This document shows, one piece after another, positions 53,827 to 62,876 of a DNA stretch of 64,000 nucleotides (positions are counted from its first letter, which is position 1; each line of letters starts with the position of its first letter). Origin of the DNA: Rugamonas rubra (GTDB lineage Bacteria > Pseudomonadota > Gammaproteobacteria > Burkholderiales > Burkholderiaceae_D); NCBI RefSeq assembly GCF_900114705.1, contig NZ_FOTW01000028.1:1-64000 (forward strand), given 5' to 3'. Below the pieces are notes generated by a model, which worked only from the letters and a program-made list of their open reading frames with translations, was not told the origin of the DNA and searched no databases. The position numbers were made by a program, and so were the translations under genes.

Positions 53827-54969
53827 ATGCCGTTCACATCGAAAGTAGTCTTCATGGCCGTCGCGCTGGCCTGCGCGGCCGGCGCTCGGGCCGACGACGT
53901 CATCAAAATCGGCCATGTGGCGGCGACCTCCGGTCCCATCGCCCACCTCGGCAAGGACAACGAGAACGGCGCGCGCATGGCGGTCGACGAGTTGAACGCC
54001 AAGGGCGTGCTGATCGGCGGCAAGCGCTACCGCGTGGTGCTGCAGGCCGAGGACGACGCCGGCGATCCAAAGCAGGGCGCCGCCGTGGCGCAGAAACTGG
54101 TCGACGCCAAGGTGCAGGGCGTGGTCGGCCACGAGAACTCGGGCACCACGATACCGGCCTCGCGGATCTACCACGCGGCGGGCATTCCGCAGATTTCACC
54201 CTCCGCCAGCAACCCCAAGTACACGCGCCAGGGCTACAACACGGCCTTCCGCAACATCGCCAACGACGAGCAACTGGGTGCCGCGCTGGCCAGGTATGCG
54301 GTGCAGGCCGGCAAGGCCAAGCGCATCGCCGTCGTCGACGACCGCACCGCCTACGGCCAGGGTGTCGCCGACGAGTTCGCCAAGGGCATCAAGCGGGCCG
54401 GCGCGGGCGCCAGCATCGTCGCGCAGCAGTACACCAACGACAAGGCGAGCGACTTCAGCGCCATCCTGACCGCCATCAAGGCCAGCAAGCCGGACCTGAT
54501 CTTCTTCGGCGGCATGGACGCCGTCGGCGGGCCGATGCTGCGCCAGATGAGGCAGTTGGGCATGGCCGTCCAGTTCATGGGCGGCGACGGCCTGTGTTCC
54601 GATTCGCTGGCCCGGCTGGCCGGCGACGCCATGCGCGACGGCCAGGTGATCTGCGCCGAGGCCGGCGGCGTCGAGCCGGCGCAGCAAAAGGGCATGGACG
54701 ATTTCAGGGCGGCGTACCGGCGCAAATTCGGCATCGGGGTGGAGACCTACGCGCCGTACGCCTACGACGCGCTGCTGACCATGGTGCAGGCGATGCAGCA
54801 GGCCGGTTCGCCCGAGCCGGCCAGGTATTTGCCGGTGCTGGCGAAGATCCGCCACCAGGGCGTGACGGGCAATATCGCCTTCGACGCCAGGGGCGATGTG
54901 CAAGACGGCGTGTTGACCATCTACACCTTCCGGGGCGGCAAGCGCCAGCAGGTGGCCGTGGTGAAATAG
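53827..54969 (+). CDS. Branched-chain amino-acid type solute-binding protein (LivK-like)
   Basis: The 380-residue periplasmic binding protein has a signal peptide ending CAAGARA and the Peripla_BP_6 layout: DDVIKIGHVAATSGPIAHLGKDNENGARMAVDELNAKG (in part), VQGVVGHENSGTTIPASRIYHAAGIPQISPSASNP (in part), VVDDRTAYGQGVADEF, YAPYAYDALLTMVQAM. It would bind a branched-chain amino acid or amide. The LivHMGF genes are not adjacent. Confidence 0.9.
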   Translation: MPFTSKVVFMAVALACAAGARADDVIKIGHVAATSGPIAHLGKDNENGARMAVDELNAKGVLIGGKRYRVVLQAEDDAGDPKQGAAVAQKLVDAKVQGVVGHENSGTTIPASRIYHAAGIPQISPSASNPKYTRQGYNTAFRNIANDEQLGAALARYAVQAGKAKRIAVVDDRTAYGQGVADEFAKGIKRAGAGASIVAQQYTNDKASDFSAILTAIKASKPDLIFFGGMDAVGGPMLRQMRQLGMAVQFMGGDGLCSDSLARLAGDAMRDGQVICAEAGGVEPAQQKGMDDFRAAYRRKFGIGVETYAPYAYDALLTMVQAMQQAGSPEPARYLPVLAKIRHQGVTGNIAFDARGDVQDGVLTIYTFRGGKRQQVAVVK

Positions 54970-55053
54970 ACGCTTGAATTCGCCCCGCCGGATGCCCGGC
55001 GAGCGCCCGCTCTCGCGGTGGCGGCGGCTTCGACTGGTGGCGCGCCGTCCAGC

Positions 55054-56718
55054 TTAGGCCGCCGCGGCGATGGACGGGCGGGGGTGGGGCGGCTGGCGCC
55101 GAAGCTGGGCCGTTCCGCTCGCCTGCTGCCGCCCGCCCGCCGGCGCGGTCCGATTCCCTGGGCCGGAGAAGTTGAATATGCTGACATCGCGTTTCAATTC
55201 CTCGGCCTGCTCTTGCAGGCTGCTGGTGGCGCTGGAAGCTTGTTCGACCAAGGCGGCGTTTTGTTGGGTTGCCTCGTCCATGTGGTCGATCGCCTGGTGG
55301 ATCTGGTCAATTCCATGGCTTTGTTCATGGCTGGCCGTGGCGATCTCGCTGACGAGGGTGGTCACTTGTTTGACCGACTGAACGATCTGACGCATGGCTT
55401 GGCCGGCTTCGTCGACCAGGCCGCTACCGGCGTCGATCTTGTCGACGGTGTCGGCGATGAGGACCTTGATCTCCTTGGCCGCGCCGGCCGAACGCTGGGC
55501 AAGGCTGCGCACCTCGGTGGCGACAACGGCGAAGCCCTTGCCGTGTTCGCCGGCGCGCGCCGCCTCCACCGCAGCGTTGAGCGCCAGTATATTGGTCTGG
55601 AAGGCGATGCCGTCGATCATGCCGATGATGTCGACGATGCGCCGCGAGCTCTCCTGAATCGAGGCCATCGTTGCGATGACGGAGCCGACCACCTGGCCAC
55701 CGTCGACGGCAAAGCCGCTGGCCTTGAGTGCGATCAGATTGGCCTGTTGGGCGTTGCCGGCGTTTTGCTGCACGGTGCCGGTCAATTGCTGCAAGGCCGA
55801 GGAGGTCTGCGCCAGGGTGTTGGCTTGCACCACCGTGCGGGACGACAAATCCATATTCCCTGCGGCGACCTCGCGCGACACGGTCGATATCGTGTCGGCG
55901 CTGAAGCGGATTCTGCCGACCGTGCCGCTCAGGCTGTCCTTCATGCGGTTGAGCGCGGCCAGCAGTTGCCCAGGCTCGTCCTGGTGGACAGTGTCGATGT
56001 GCCCTTGCAGTTCGCCCGCCGCCACGGCGTTTGCCACATTGACGGCGTCGCGCAACGGACCGGTGATGCTCTTGGAGATGCACACCGCTCCGGCGATTGC
56101 CGTGCCCAAGGAAGTCGCCAGGATCAACAGCAGCAAGGTGGTGGCGGCAGCGATGCGCTCGTTGGAATTGGTTTCGGTCGCCGCGGCGCGTTGGTTGGAG
56201 AGGGCCACCACGTGGTTGATCGCCAGCAGGTGCTTGTCGTACGCCTGTTTCATCTTGGCCATGGCGGCAAGCGCGTCTGCCCTGTTGTGGGCCCTCATCG
56301 CCGGGATCAGCTCTTTCTGCGCGGCGTCGTAGAAGGCGAGCGCGGGCTCATGGGCTTGTACTAGCAAGGCGTTGGCGAGTTCGCTCTCCAGTTTCTCCTT
56401 CATCCAGAAGGCATGCCGCGTGTCATATTCATTCTTCAAGCGGGCAAAGTGCTCGACCAGCTTGTCGTGCTCCGCCGTATCCTCGGCCATCAGCATTTGA
56501 AACCCCACCAGATAGGATTCCAAGATGTATTCCGGCGGCGGCAGCACGTCGGCGATCAGGTCTTTGCTCTGGATGATCCGTTGATACAACTGCCCGTTCA
56601 CCTTCAACTCGTTCAAGGTCTTGAAGGACCAGATCCCGTAAACGGCAAATCCGAGCGAAAACAGGGCGACCAGCACTGCAATACGTTGGGACAGCTTGAG
56701 TGCGCGTAACAAATTCAT
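55054..56718 (-). CDS. Methyl-accepting chemotaxis protein
   Basis: The 554-residue receptor has TM1 at about 10-30, a periplasmic four-helix-type sensor domain to about residue 190, TM2 near 192-215, HAMP, and a methyl-accepting region. The CheA/CheW hairpin tip is in IGMIDGIAFQTNILALNAAVEAARAGEHGKGFAVVATEVRSLAQRS (in part: DGIAFQTNILALNAAVEAAR). The C-terminal tail is Ala/Pro/Arg-rich and lacks a CheR pentapeptide. The ligand is unknown. Confidence 0.93.
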   Translation of the reverse strand: MNLLRALKLSQRIAVLVALFSLGFAVYGIWSFKTLNELKVNGQLYQRIIQSKDLIADVLPPPEYILESYLVGFQMLMAEDTAEHDKLVEHFARLKNEYDTRHAFWMKEKLESELANALLVQAHEPALAFYDAAQKELIPAMRAHNRADALAAMAKMKQAYDKHLLAINHVVALSNQRAAATETNSNERIAAATTLLLLILATSLGTAIAGAVCISKSITGPLRDAVNVANAVAAGELQGHIDTVHQDEPGQLLAALNRMKDSLSGTVGRIRFSADTISTVSREVAAGNMDLSSRTVVQANTLAQTSSALQQLTGTVQQNAGNAQQANLIALKASGFAVDGGQVVGSVIATMASIQESSRRIVDIIGMIDGIAFQTNILALNAAVEAARAGEHGKGFAVVATEVRSLAQRSAGAAKEIKVLIADTVDKIDAGSGLVDEAGQAMRQIVQSVKQVTTLVSEIATASHEQSHGIDQIHQAIDHMDEATQQNAALVEQASSATSSLQEQAEELKRDVSIFNFSGPGNRTAPAGGRQQASGTAQLRRQPPHPRPSIAAAA

Positions 56719-57062
56719 CTGATGCCTCTTAACTCGGTGGGCGACTGGCGTCGCATTGAGCTTGGGTCGGGGCGGCGTTGCGCATGGCGGGTGGCCGCTA
56801 CAACTTCCGACGGTAATTTCTTGTGGTGTGAAGATTTTATCTTACAAAAATATCGAATATAGCAATTAAACTAATTTATTTGATTAATTTGTTGTTCTAT
56901 TGGCGGCGATTATTTTGATCTTGACTGCGCCGTCGAGCGCATCCCGCCGCCTCGAGCTCGGCCACGCTGAGGCCGGCGCCGCGTCGCCTATAGATACTTG
57001 TAACTTAGTAATATGTCCCCAAGTAAGTCGGCATCCCCACCACGCAGAAAGTGATGCACCCA
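56719..57062. other. 344-base intergenic region
   Basis: AT-rich from about 56825 to 56920 (promoter-like for both flanking divergent genes); no gene, hairpin or repeat recognised. Confidence 0.5.
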
Positions 57063-57701
57063 ATGCCTGAATTGCTGAATCGACTCGAATGGCGCTACGC
57101 CACCAAAAAGATGGACCCTAGCAAGGATGTTGCGCAGGAAAAGGTCGAGCGCATCCTCGAGGCGGTGCGCCTGACGGCCAGCTCCAGCGGCCTGCAGCCG
57201 TACGAGGTCATCGTCGTCACCAACCCGGCGGTGCGCGAGCAGATCAAGCCGCACGCCTGGAACCAGGGCCAGATCTCGGACTGCTCGCACCTGCTGGTGT
57301 TTGCCGCCTGGGACAACTACACCGCCGAGCGCATCAACGGCATGTTCGACCTGGTGAACGAGCAGCGCGGTCTGAAAAACGAGGGCTGGGAGGCGTATCG
57401 GCAACAGCTGCTGGCCAGCTATCCGGCGCGCGACGCGCAGACCAATTTCGAGCACGCCGCCCGGCAAGCCTATATCGGCCTCGGTTCGGCGCTGATCGCC
57501 GCCGCCTACGAGGAGGTCGACAGCACGCCGATGGAGGGCTTCGACCCGGCCAAGGTCGACGAGGTGCTCAAGCTGCGCGAGCGCGGCCTGCGCTCGGTGG
57601 TGATGCTGCCGCTGGGCTATCGGGCCGGCGAGGGCGACTGGCTGGTGGCGCTGAAGAAGGTGCGCCGTCCGCGCGCGCAGTTCGTCACCGAGGTGGCGTA
57701 A
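57063..57701 (+). CDS. Nitroreductase family NAD(P)H oxidoreductase (NfsB-like)
   Basis: The 212-residue FMN enzyme starts at MPELLNRLEWRYATKKMDPSK; four codons upstream are open but the conserved part starts here. Signatures are RLTASSSGLQPYEVIVV, CSHLLVFAAWDN, ARQAYIGLGSALIAAAYEEVDSTPMEGFD and SVVMLPLGYRAGEGDW. It reduces nitroaromatics, quinones or a related physiological substrate. A terminator follows. Confidence 0.92.
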   Translation: MPELLNRLEWRYATKKMDPSKDVAQEKVERILEAVRLTASSSGLQPYEVIVVTNPAVREQIKPHAWNQGQISDCSHLLVFAAWDNYTAERINGMFDLVNEQRGLKNEGWEAYRQQLLASYPARDAQTNFEHAARQAYIGLGSALIAAAYEEVDSTPMEGFDPAKVDEVLKLRERGLRSVVMLPLGYRAGEGDWLVALKKVRRPRAQFVTEVA

Positions 57702-57758
57702 GCCCCGTCCAGCCCGGCCGGCCGGCGCCGCTTGCGGCCGGCCGGCGTTGGCCGCCGA

Positions 57759-57783
57759 GCCCCTGTTTCAGGGGCATTTTTTT
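57759..57783 (+). terminator. Terminator after the nitroreductase gene
   Basis: GCCCCTG pairs with CAGGGGC around TTT, followed by a run of Ts. Confidence 0.8.
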
Positions 57784-57893
57784 CGTCCGGAAGTACTCTT
57801 GCTTGTGAGAATTGGTCGTGGAAAAGCTTATAATTAGTTAAACCTTGGATTTTTCACCATCACCCTGCGCCCGATCGGCAAGGCAAGAACACC

Positions 57894-59504
57894 ATGACCA
57901 GCATCTCCCCAGTCGGCGCCGCGAGCGCCATCCAGAGCGGCGCGGCCGCCGCCGCCAACCGGGCCGAGGCGCCGTCGTCCAAGGCGGCGGCGGCCGACGC
58001 CGTCGTCAAGCTCAGCCCGGAAGCACTGGCGGCCTCGCTGCAGGGCCTGCCCCGCGTGGTGGACGCCGGCGGCGCGCCGCTGATCTGGGAAAGCAAGTCG
58101 CGCGACCCGATCACCTCCCTGATCGAGCGCAACTACTCGGCGCAGTCGACGGCCGGCCGCTTCCGCGGCCTGGGGGCGGCGCTGCTCGGCAGCTTCAAGG
58201 GCGAGGGCGCCGACGTGTCGCAGGCGGCGCAGCAATTGCCGCCGGGGACGCAGGTGGCCGGCTACGGCGCGTTGTTCTCGACCCAGCCGCCGGCGCTGCA
58301 CGGCCGTGGCGACAACCAGGTCAGCCTCAACATCACCACCAAGAGCGGCGCCAAGGTAAAGGTGACGCTGGACAGCCAGGACGACGGCCTGGCCGTGCAA
58401 ATGAGCACGAGCGGCTCGCTGAGCGAGGGCGAGCGCGGCGCGCTGGCCGGCCTGGCGGCCGCCTTCCAGGGCGCCATCGACGGCATGACCCAGGAGCCGC
58501 CCAAGCTCAAGCTGGACGGCTTGACCCAGTTCGACCGCACGCTGTTGGCGTCGGTGGACCTGCACGTGGCGGTGCGCTTGCCGAACGATCCGCAGCGCAC
58601 GCAAAGTTTGGACTTCCACGCCGACGGCGCGCACAGGACGGTCGGCATCGACGGCCCGTCCGGCGCGGCCAAGGTCAGCGTCGACCTGGCCAAGCTGGCC
58701 GGCCTGGGCAGCGCGGAGCAGCAGGCCAAGGCGATGGGCAGCTACTTGAAGCAGGTCGACCAGGCCGCCGCGCGAGGCCGTGGCGACGCCGGGCTGGTGG
58801 CCATGTTCAAGGACGCCTTTACCGCCATGAACAGCCATGTCGGCGCGCCCAACCAGCCGGCCGTCGGCGGCTACCAGTCCCGCCAGGTGACGCTGTCCGA
58901 CGAGGACCACGCCATGCTGACCGGCTTGGCCGACTTCAGCGCCTCGATCACACAGGCCGTGAAGTCGATCAATCCGCTGCGCCCCGGCGAGCTGGACCGC
59001 TTTTCCTACGAGTTGTCGCAGAACACCAGCGTCGGCGGCCGCAGCCAGGGCGACCGCACCATCGCGCAGCAACAACAATCGTCGCTGAGCGCCGCCTTCC
59101 ACGCGTCCAACAAGTCCGGCGTCGAGCTGCGCCTGGACTTGACGCAGGAATCGCAGAACTACGACTACTACCAGATCGAGGACACGGCCAGCAGCAACGC
59201 CGACATGGCCTATCGCGACGGCCTGCTAACGCGGGCCACGCTGAGCCAGGAGGCGCGCCAGTCGACCCGCCTGATGCGCTACGAGATGGGCCGCCTGACA
59301 GCGGACACGACCACGCCCGGCCATCAATCGTTGCAGCGCGACCTGGTGGCGGCGCTGGCGCCCGACCTGAAGGGCGAGCGCCGCAAGACCGCCGACGAGA
59401 TCTACCAGCACCAGCAGGCGCTGGCCCAGGTACACGAGCAGGTCTTCCTGCGCGCCTATCCCGAGCAAAGCGACAGCGCCTGGTCGGTGGCGCCGGCCGG
59501 CTAA
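57894..59504 (+). CDS. Conserved hypothetical protein (536 aa)
   Basis: Starts MTSISPVGAASAIQSGAAAA with an Ala-rich, unstructured first 45 residues and no signal peptide. Then a region with LNITTKSGAKVKVTLDSQDDGLAVQMSTSGSLSEGERGALAGLAAAFQGAIDGM (in part) and a later LDFSASITQAVKSINPLRPGELDRFSYELSQNTSV-like stretch (in part: ASITQAVKSINPL). The first 40 residues resemble the beginnings of flagellar hook-length or similar proteins that leave by a type III-like route, but I recognise no family. It is well formed (GC-rich, full length, own terminator-like hairpin). Confidence 0.65.
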   Translation: MTSISPVGAASAIQSGAAAAANRAEAPSSKAAAADAVVKLSPEALAASLQGLPRVVDAGGAPLIWESKSRDPITSLIERNYSAQSTAGRFRGLGAALLGSFKGEGADVSQAAQQLPPGTQVAGYGALFSTQPPALHGRGDNQVSLNITTKSGAKVKVTLDSQDDGLAVQMSTSGSLSEGERGALAGLAAAFQGAIDGMTQEPPKLKLDGLTQFDRTLLASVDLHVAVRLPNDPQRTQSLDFHADGAHRTVGIDGPSGAAKVSVDLAKLAGLGSAEQQAKAMGSYLKQVDQAAARGRGDAGLVAMFKDAFTAMNSHVGAPNQPAVGGYQSRQVTLSDEDHAMLTGLADFSASITQAVKSINPLRPGELDRFSYELSQNTSVGGRSQGDRTIAQQQQSSLSAAFHASNKSGVELRLDLTQESQNYDYYQIEDTASSNADMAYRDGLLTRATLSQEARQSTRLMRYEMGRLTADTTTPGHQSLQRDLVAALAPDLKGERRKTADEIYQHQQALAQVHEQVFLRAYPEQSDSAWSVAPAG

Positions 59505-59530
59505 GCGGCGCCGCCCGCCCAAGCGCACCG

Positions 59531-59564
59531 CGCCCCGTCCGGACCCGTTCCGGCGGGGCGTTGT
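59531..59564 (+). terminator. Hairpin between the convergent hypothetical and exosortase genes
   Basis: CGCCCCG at 59531-59537 pairs with CGGGGCG at 59554-59560, followed by TTGTT. It could serve both transcripts. Confidence 0.45.
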
Positions 59565-59573
59565 TGCGTCCGC

Positions 59574-61172
59574 TCAGGGGCGGGCGTTGGCGGCCAGCGT
59601 CGCCTCGAGCGGCGCCAGGTTGGCCGCAACGAAGCTGCGCAGCGCGGCGCGGGCCGTCTCCGGCTGCTCGTCGAGCGGCGTATAGAGCAGCAGCACGGCG
59701 CCGTCGTCGCTGCCGCGCAGCAGGCGTTGGCGCAGCGCCCACAGCTTGCCGACATAGTCGTTGGCGGTGCGGCGCCCGTCGATGGCGTACCAGCGCCACA
59801 CCAGCAAGCGGCCGTTGGCGCCCTTGAGCACCGTCTCGTTCACCGTCAAGGCCTGGCCCTGCAGGCTCTCCTGGCGCAGCGCGCTACCGGCCTCGTGCCA
59901 GGCCTGATTCTTGGCGTCCAGCGTGAGGCGGTTGCCGGAGCTGATCATCGGCCGTTCCGGCTGCTGGTTGCGGTAGTACAGCAGCGTCAGTCCGACCTGC
60001 TGTTGGCCGGCGGCGTAGCTTTGCCGCAGCTGCGCGGCGGGGGCGGCGAAGGCCGGCTGCCAGTCGGCGAACGGGGCGGTGGCCGGCCAAGCGGCCTGGA
60101 AGCCGTCCAGCCGCACCGGCTGTGGATTGAACTGGGCCCGTTCCAGATAGCCGGCGGCCAGCGGCCCGGCGCCGGCGGCCAGCAGCACGGCCAGCGCCGC
60201 CAGCGCCAGCCGGGCCGGCGCGGCCGACGGCGTGGCGGCCGTCGCGGCGGCGCGGGCGCGGGCGGCGGCGTCGGGCAGCGGCTGGCGGCGGTCCTCGCGC
60301 CACAGGCTGCCGATCAGGAACAGCAGCGAGATCACCAGGCCGAAGAAGACCCAGCCGTAGATCAGGTGGTCGAAGCCGACCGCCATTGTCATGCCGCTCA
60401 GGTGGCCCATCAGGACGATGCCGTAGGCGCGCACCGCGTTGGCGGCGATCGGCACGAGCACGGCGAGGGCGATGAAGGCGGCCTGGCGCAGCCGCGAGCG
60501 GTAGGTCAGCCAGGCGTACAGGCTGCCCAGCGTCAGCGACGAGATCAGGTAGCGCAGGCCGCTGCAGGCCTCGACCACCGACCAGCTGCCGCTCGGTATC
60601 ATGAAGGTGTTGCCTTCGCGTAGGACGGGGATGCCGCTCAGGCGCAGGGCGGCGATGGTGGCGTTGGCGGTCACGTCCATCAGCGGCGGAATGAAGACGT
60701 CGCCGAAGGGCACGGCGAACACCAGGAACAGCAGGGGAAAGGCGATGGCGCGGGCGACGCGGCGGCCCAGCAGCAGCAGCACCGCCAGGGGCAGCATGGC
60801 GACCATGGCGTACTGGCGCACGATCTGCACCTCGCCCAGTTGCGCCAGCAGCCAGGCGGCGGCGCAGCCCAGCAGCAGGGGCAGGGCGGGCCAGCAGGGG
60901 CGCAGCGGCAGGCGCGCCAGCGCGGCACGCTGCTGCCAGATCAGCCACAGCGCGCCGGGCAGGATCAGGTAGCCGTGGGCGAAGGTGTCGGAACGGTTCC
61001 AGATCGCCACGATGGAGCGCGCCGTGGCCAGGTTCGCCAGCAGCGGCAACAGCAGCGCCAGGGCCAGGCACAGCGCCAGGCCGGCGCCGGAGCGGGGCAG
61101 CGCGGCGATGGCGGCGGGGGCGACGCCTGGCGTGATGGTCGGCTGCGGCAGGGTCGGCTTGTCGTCCGGCAT
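59574..61172 (-). CDS. xrtA: Exosortase A with fused EpsI domain
   Basis: The 532-residue membrane protein has about eight hydrophobic segments and the exosortase catalytic triad: Cys203 in VVEACSGLRYLISS, Arg248 in NAVRAYGIVLMGHLSG and His269 in FDHLIYGWVFF. The C-terminal ~210 residues form the EpsI-type periplasmic domain (QPVRLDGFQAAWPA, LYYRNQQPERPMISSGNRL, VWRWYAIDGRRTANDYVGKLW, in part). It processes PEP-CTERM surface proteins during exopolysaccharide-linked sorting. Usually it lies in an EPS cluster; here neither the glycan genes nor a PEP-CTERM protein is in the window. Confidence 0.92.
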   Translation of the reverse strand: MPDDKPTLPQPTITPGVAPAAIAALPRSGAGLALCLALALLLPLLANLATARSIVAIWNRSDTFAHGYLILPGALWLIWQQRAALARLPLRPCWPALPLLLGCAAAWLLAQLGEVQIVRQYAMVAMLPLAVLLLLGRRVARAIAFPLLFLVFAVPFGDVFIPPLMDVTANATIAALRLSGIPVLREGNTFMIPSGSWSVVEACSGLRYLISSLTLGSLYAWLTYRSRLRQAAFIALAVLVPIAANAVRAYGIVLMGHLSGMTMAVGFDHLIYGWVFFGLVISLLFLIGSLWREDRRQPLPDAAARARAAATAATPSAAPARLALAALAVLLAAGAGPLAAGYLERAQFNPQPVRLDGFQAAWPATAPFADWQPAFAAPAAQLRQSYAAGQQQVGLTLLYYRNQQPERPMISSGNRLTLDAKNQAWHEAGSALRQESLQGQALTVNETVLKGANGRLLVWRWYAIDGRRTANDYVGKLWALRQRLLRGSDDGAVLLLYTPLDEQPETARAALRSFVAANLAPLEATLAANARP

Positions 61173-61353
61173 GGCTTGTCTTCCGCTGAGGGCTGTGGCG
61201 CGCCGGCCATGAAGGCCAGCATGAAACCTCGCCGGTTATCTTGATAATTATCTAAAAGACATTTAAGTTCCGTATGTTACCGTAGTTTCGTTTGCATTAT
61301 TGTAATTTTTTTGTGCTAAGGTGGGCGTTCCCGCCCACTTCCCGGTGCCCCGC

Positions 61354-62157
61354 ATGCCGTCATTGCTTGCCGTCTTGTTCCGCCGCCGGCCGGCCGCCGG
61401 CCTGGCCGCCTGGTCGGCAGTGTTGTTGAACTGCATCGCGCCGCCGGCCGGGGCGGACCAGCTGGAGCAGACCATCGTCATGGTCAAGCCGGCGGTGGTG
61501 GGTGTGGGCACCTTCCTGGCCGGACGCAGCCCGCCGATCCGCTTCGTCGGCACCGGCTTCGCCGTCGGCGACGGGCTGAGCGTGGTGACCAACGCCCAGT
61601 TGGCGCTCGGTCCGCCGCTGCCGCTGCAAGGGGAGGTGCTGGGTGTGTTGCTGGGCAACGGCGCGCAGCTCGAATTCCGCGCCGCGACGGTGCGCGCGGT
61701 CGACAAGGAGCACGACCTGCTGCATCTGCGCATCGCCGCGCCGGCCTTGCCGGTGTTGCAGTTGGAGTTGGCGCCCGAACACGCGCCGCAGGAGGGTAGC
61801 GCGCTGGCCTTCACCGGCTTTCCGCTCGGCCTGGCGCTCGGTTTGAACCGCGCCACGCACCGCGCCACCTTGTCGGCGGTGACGCCGGTGGTGCTGCCGG
61901 CGCTGGCCACGCGGCAGTTGAACCCGCGCGCCATCGCCCAGTTGAGCCAGACGCCGTTCAAGGTGTACCAGCTCGACGGCACTGCCTTCGCCGGCAACAG
62001 CGGCGGGCCGGTCTACGCGCCGGACAGCGGCCGGGTGGTCGGCATCGTCAACCAGATGTTCGTCAAGGGACTGAAGGAGACGGCGCTGAGCACGCCGACC
62101 GGCATCACCTACGCGGTGCCGGCGCGCCACATCGAGGACTTGCTGCGGCAGAAATGA
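61354..62157 (+). CDS. Trypsin-like (S1C/DegP-type) protein lacking the catalytic histidine
   Basis: The 267-residue protein has an N-terminal signal region (RRPAAGLAAWSAVLLNCIAPPAGA) and a DegP-like chymotrypsin fold. The serine is present (AGNSGGPVY, Ser216) and the aspartate is likely Asp121 (KEHDLLHLRI). The usual VVTNAHV motif reads VVTNAQLAL, placing Gln82 where the histidine should be. No PDZ domain. It could be an inactive binder or chaperone; a single base change (CAC to CAG) would explain it. Confidence 0.8.
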   Translation: MPSLLAVLFRRRPAAGLAAWSAVLLNCIAPPAGADQLEQTIVMVKPAVVGVGTFLAGRSPPIRFVGTGFAVGDGLSVVTNAQLALGPPLPLQGEVLGVLLGNGAQLEFRAATVRAVDKEHDLLHLRIAAPALPVLQLELAPEHAPQEGSALAFTGFPLGLALGLNRATHRATLSAVTPVVLPALATRQLNPRAIAQLSQTPFKVYQLDGTAFAGNSGGPVYAPDSGRVVGIVNQMFVKGLKETALSTPTGITYAVPARHIEDLLRQK

Positions 62158-62208
62158 GGCGGCTCCCCGGATTTGCGCGCGCCGACGAAAACCAGCGGAG
62201 GCCAATCG

Positions 62209-62235
62209 AGGGTCAGACCCTAAGGGTCTGACCCT
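62209..62235. repeat. Inverted repeat, GGGTCAG-core family, copy D
   Basis: AGGGTCAGACCCT and AGGGTCTGACCCT with one A between them. It lies between the convergent trypsin-like and fur genes. Confidence 0.85.
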
Positions 62236-62249
62236 TGTACTCTTGTCGC

Positions 62250-62672
62250 CTAGGCCGGCGCGCCGTTGCAGTGGGCGCAGACGCCGTATAGCGACAGCGA
62301 ATGCTCGTGCAGGGCGAAGCCGCGCTCGCGCGCCACTTCCTCCTGGCGCCGCTCGATGTCGGCGTCGACGAACTCCTCCATCTTGCCGCAGCGGGTACAG
62401 ACCAGGTGGTCGTGGTGCTCGCCCTGGTTCAGCTCGAACACCGAGGCGGCCGATTCAAATTGGCGGCGGCTGAGGATGCCGGCGGCGGCGAACTGCATCA
62501 GCACGCGGTAGACGGTGGCCAGGCCGAGGTCGATGTGCTCGTCGCGCAGCAAATGGTAGACATCGTCGGCGCTGAGGTGCTTCTTCTTGCCCTCCTGGAA
62601 CAGCTGCAACACGCGCAGGCGGGGCAGGGTGGCCTTCAGGCCGGAATTGCGCAATTCTTTTGGAATATCCAT
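62250..62672 (-). CDS. fur: Ferric uptake regulator Fur
   Basis: The 140-residue regulator starts at MDIPKELRNSGLKATLPRLRVL. DNA-binding features are TLPRLRVLQLFQ and LGLATVYRVLMQF; metal sites are in HHDHLVCTRCGKMEEF and the C-terminal CAHC pair. It represses iron-uptake genes with Fe2+ as corepressor. Two Fur-like boxes in its upstream region suggest autoregulation. It is likely also to control the receptor at 48894. Confidence 0.94.
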   Translation of the reverse strand: MDIPKELRNSGLKATLPRLRVLQLFQEGKKKHLSADDVYHLLRDEHIDLGLATVYRVLMQFAAAGILSRRQFESAASVFELNQGEHHDHLVCTRCGKMEEFVDADIERRQEEVARERGFALHEHSLSLYGVCAHCNGAPA

Positions 62673-62704
62673 TGGTCTCCTTCGGCGCTTTCCTTGGTAT
62701 TTAC

Positions 62705-62751
62705 GAGAACGATTCTCATTCCGAATAATATGCGTAATGGGAATCATTTGC
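62705..62751 (-). promoter_or_regulatory. Two Fur-like boxes upstream of fur
   Basis: The first, 62705-62723 (GAGAACGATTCTCATTCCG), matches the consensus in 12 of 19 positions and contains the perfect inverted repeat GAGAA..TTCTC. The second, 62733-62751, matches in 13. They lie 33-79 bases upstream of the fur start. Confidence 0.55.
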
Positions 62752-62876
62752 AATGAAGATGTGTCGATGGCGGGTGCCAGCGGCAGGCGGCGGCTAAGCC
62801 GGTTAAAGATGATCTACGTTAAGATCGGCGGGAGTTTTGTATGCTAGCCCCGGGCGGCGTCCCGTATAATTGCCGT

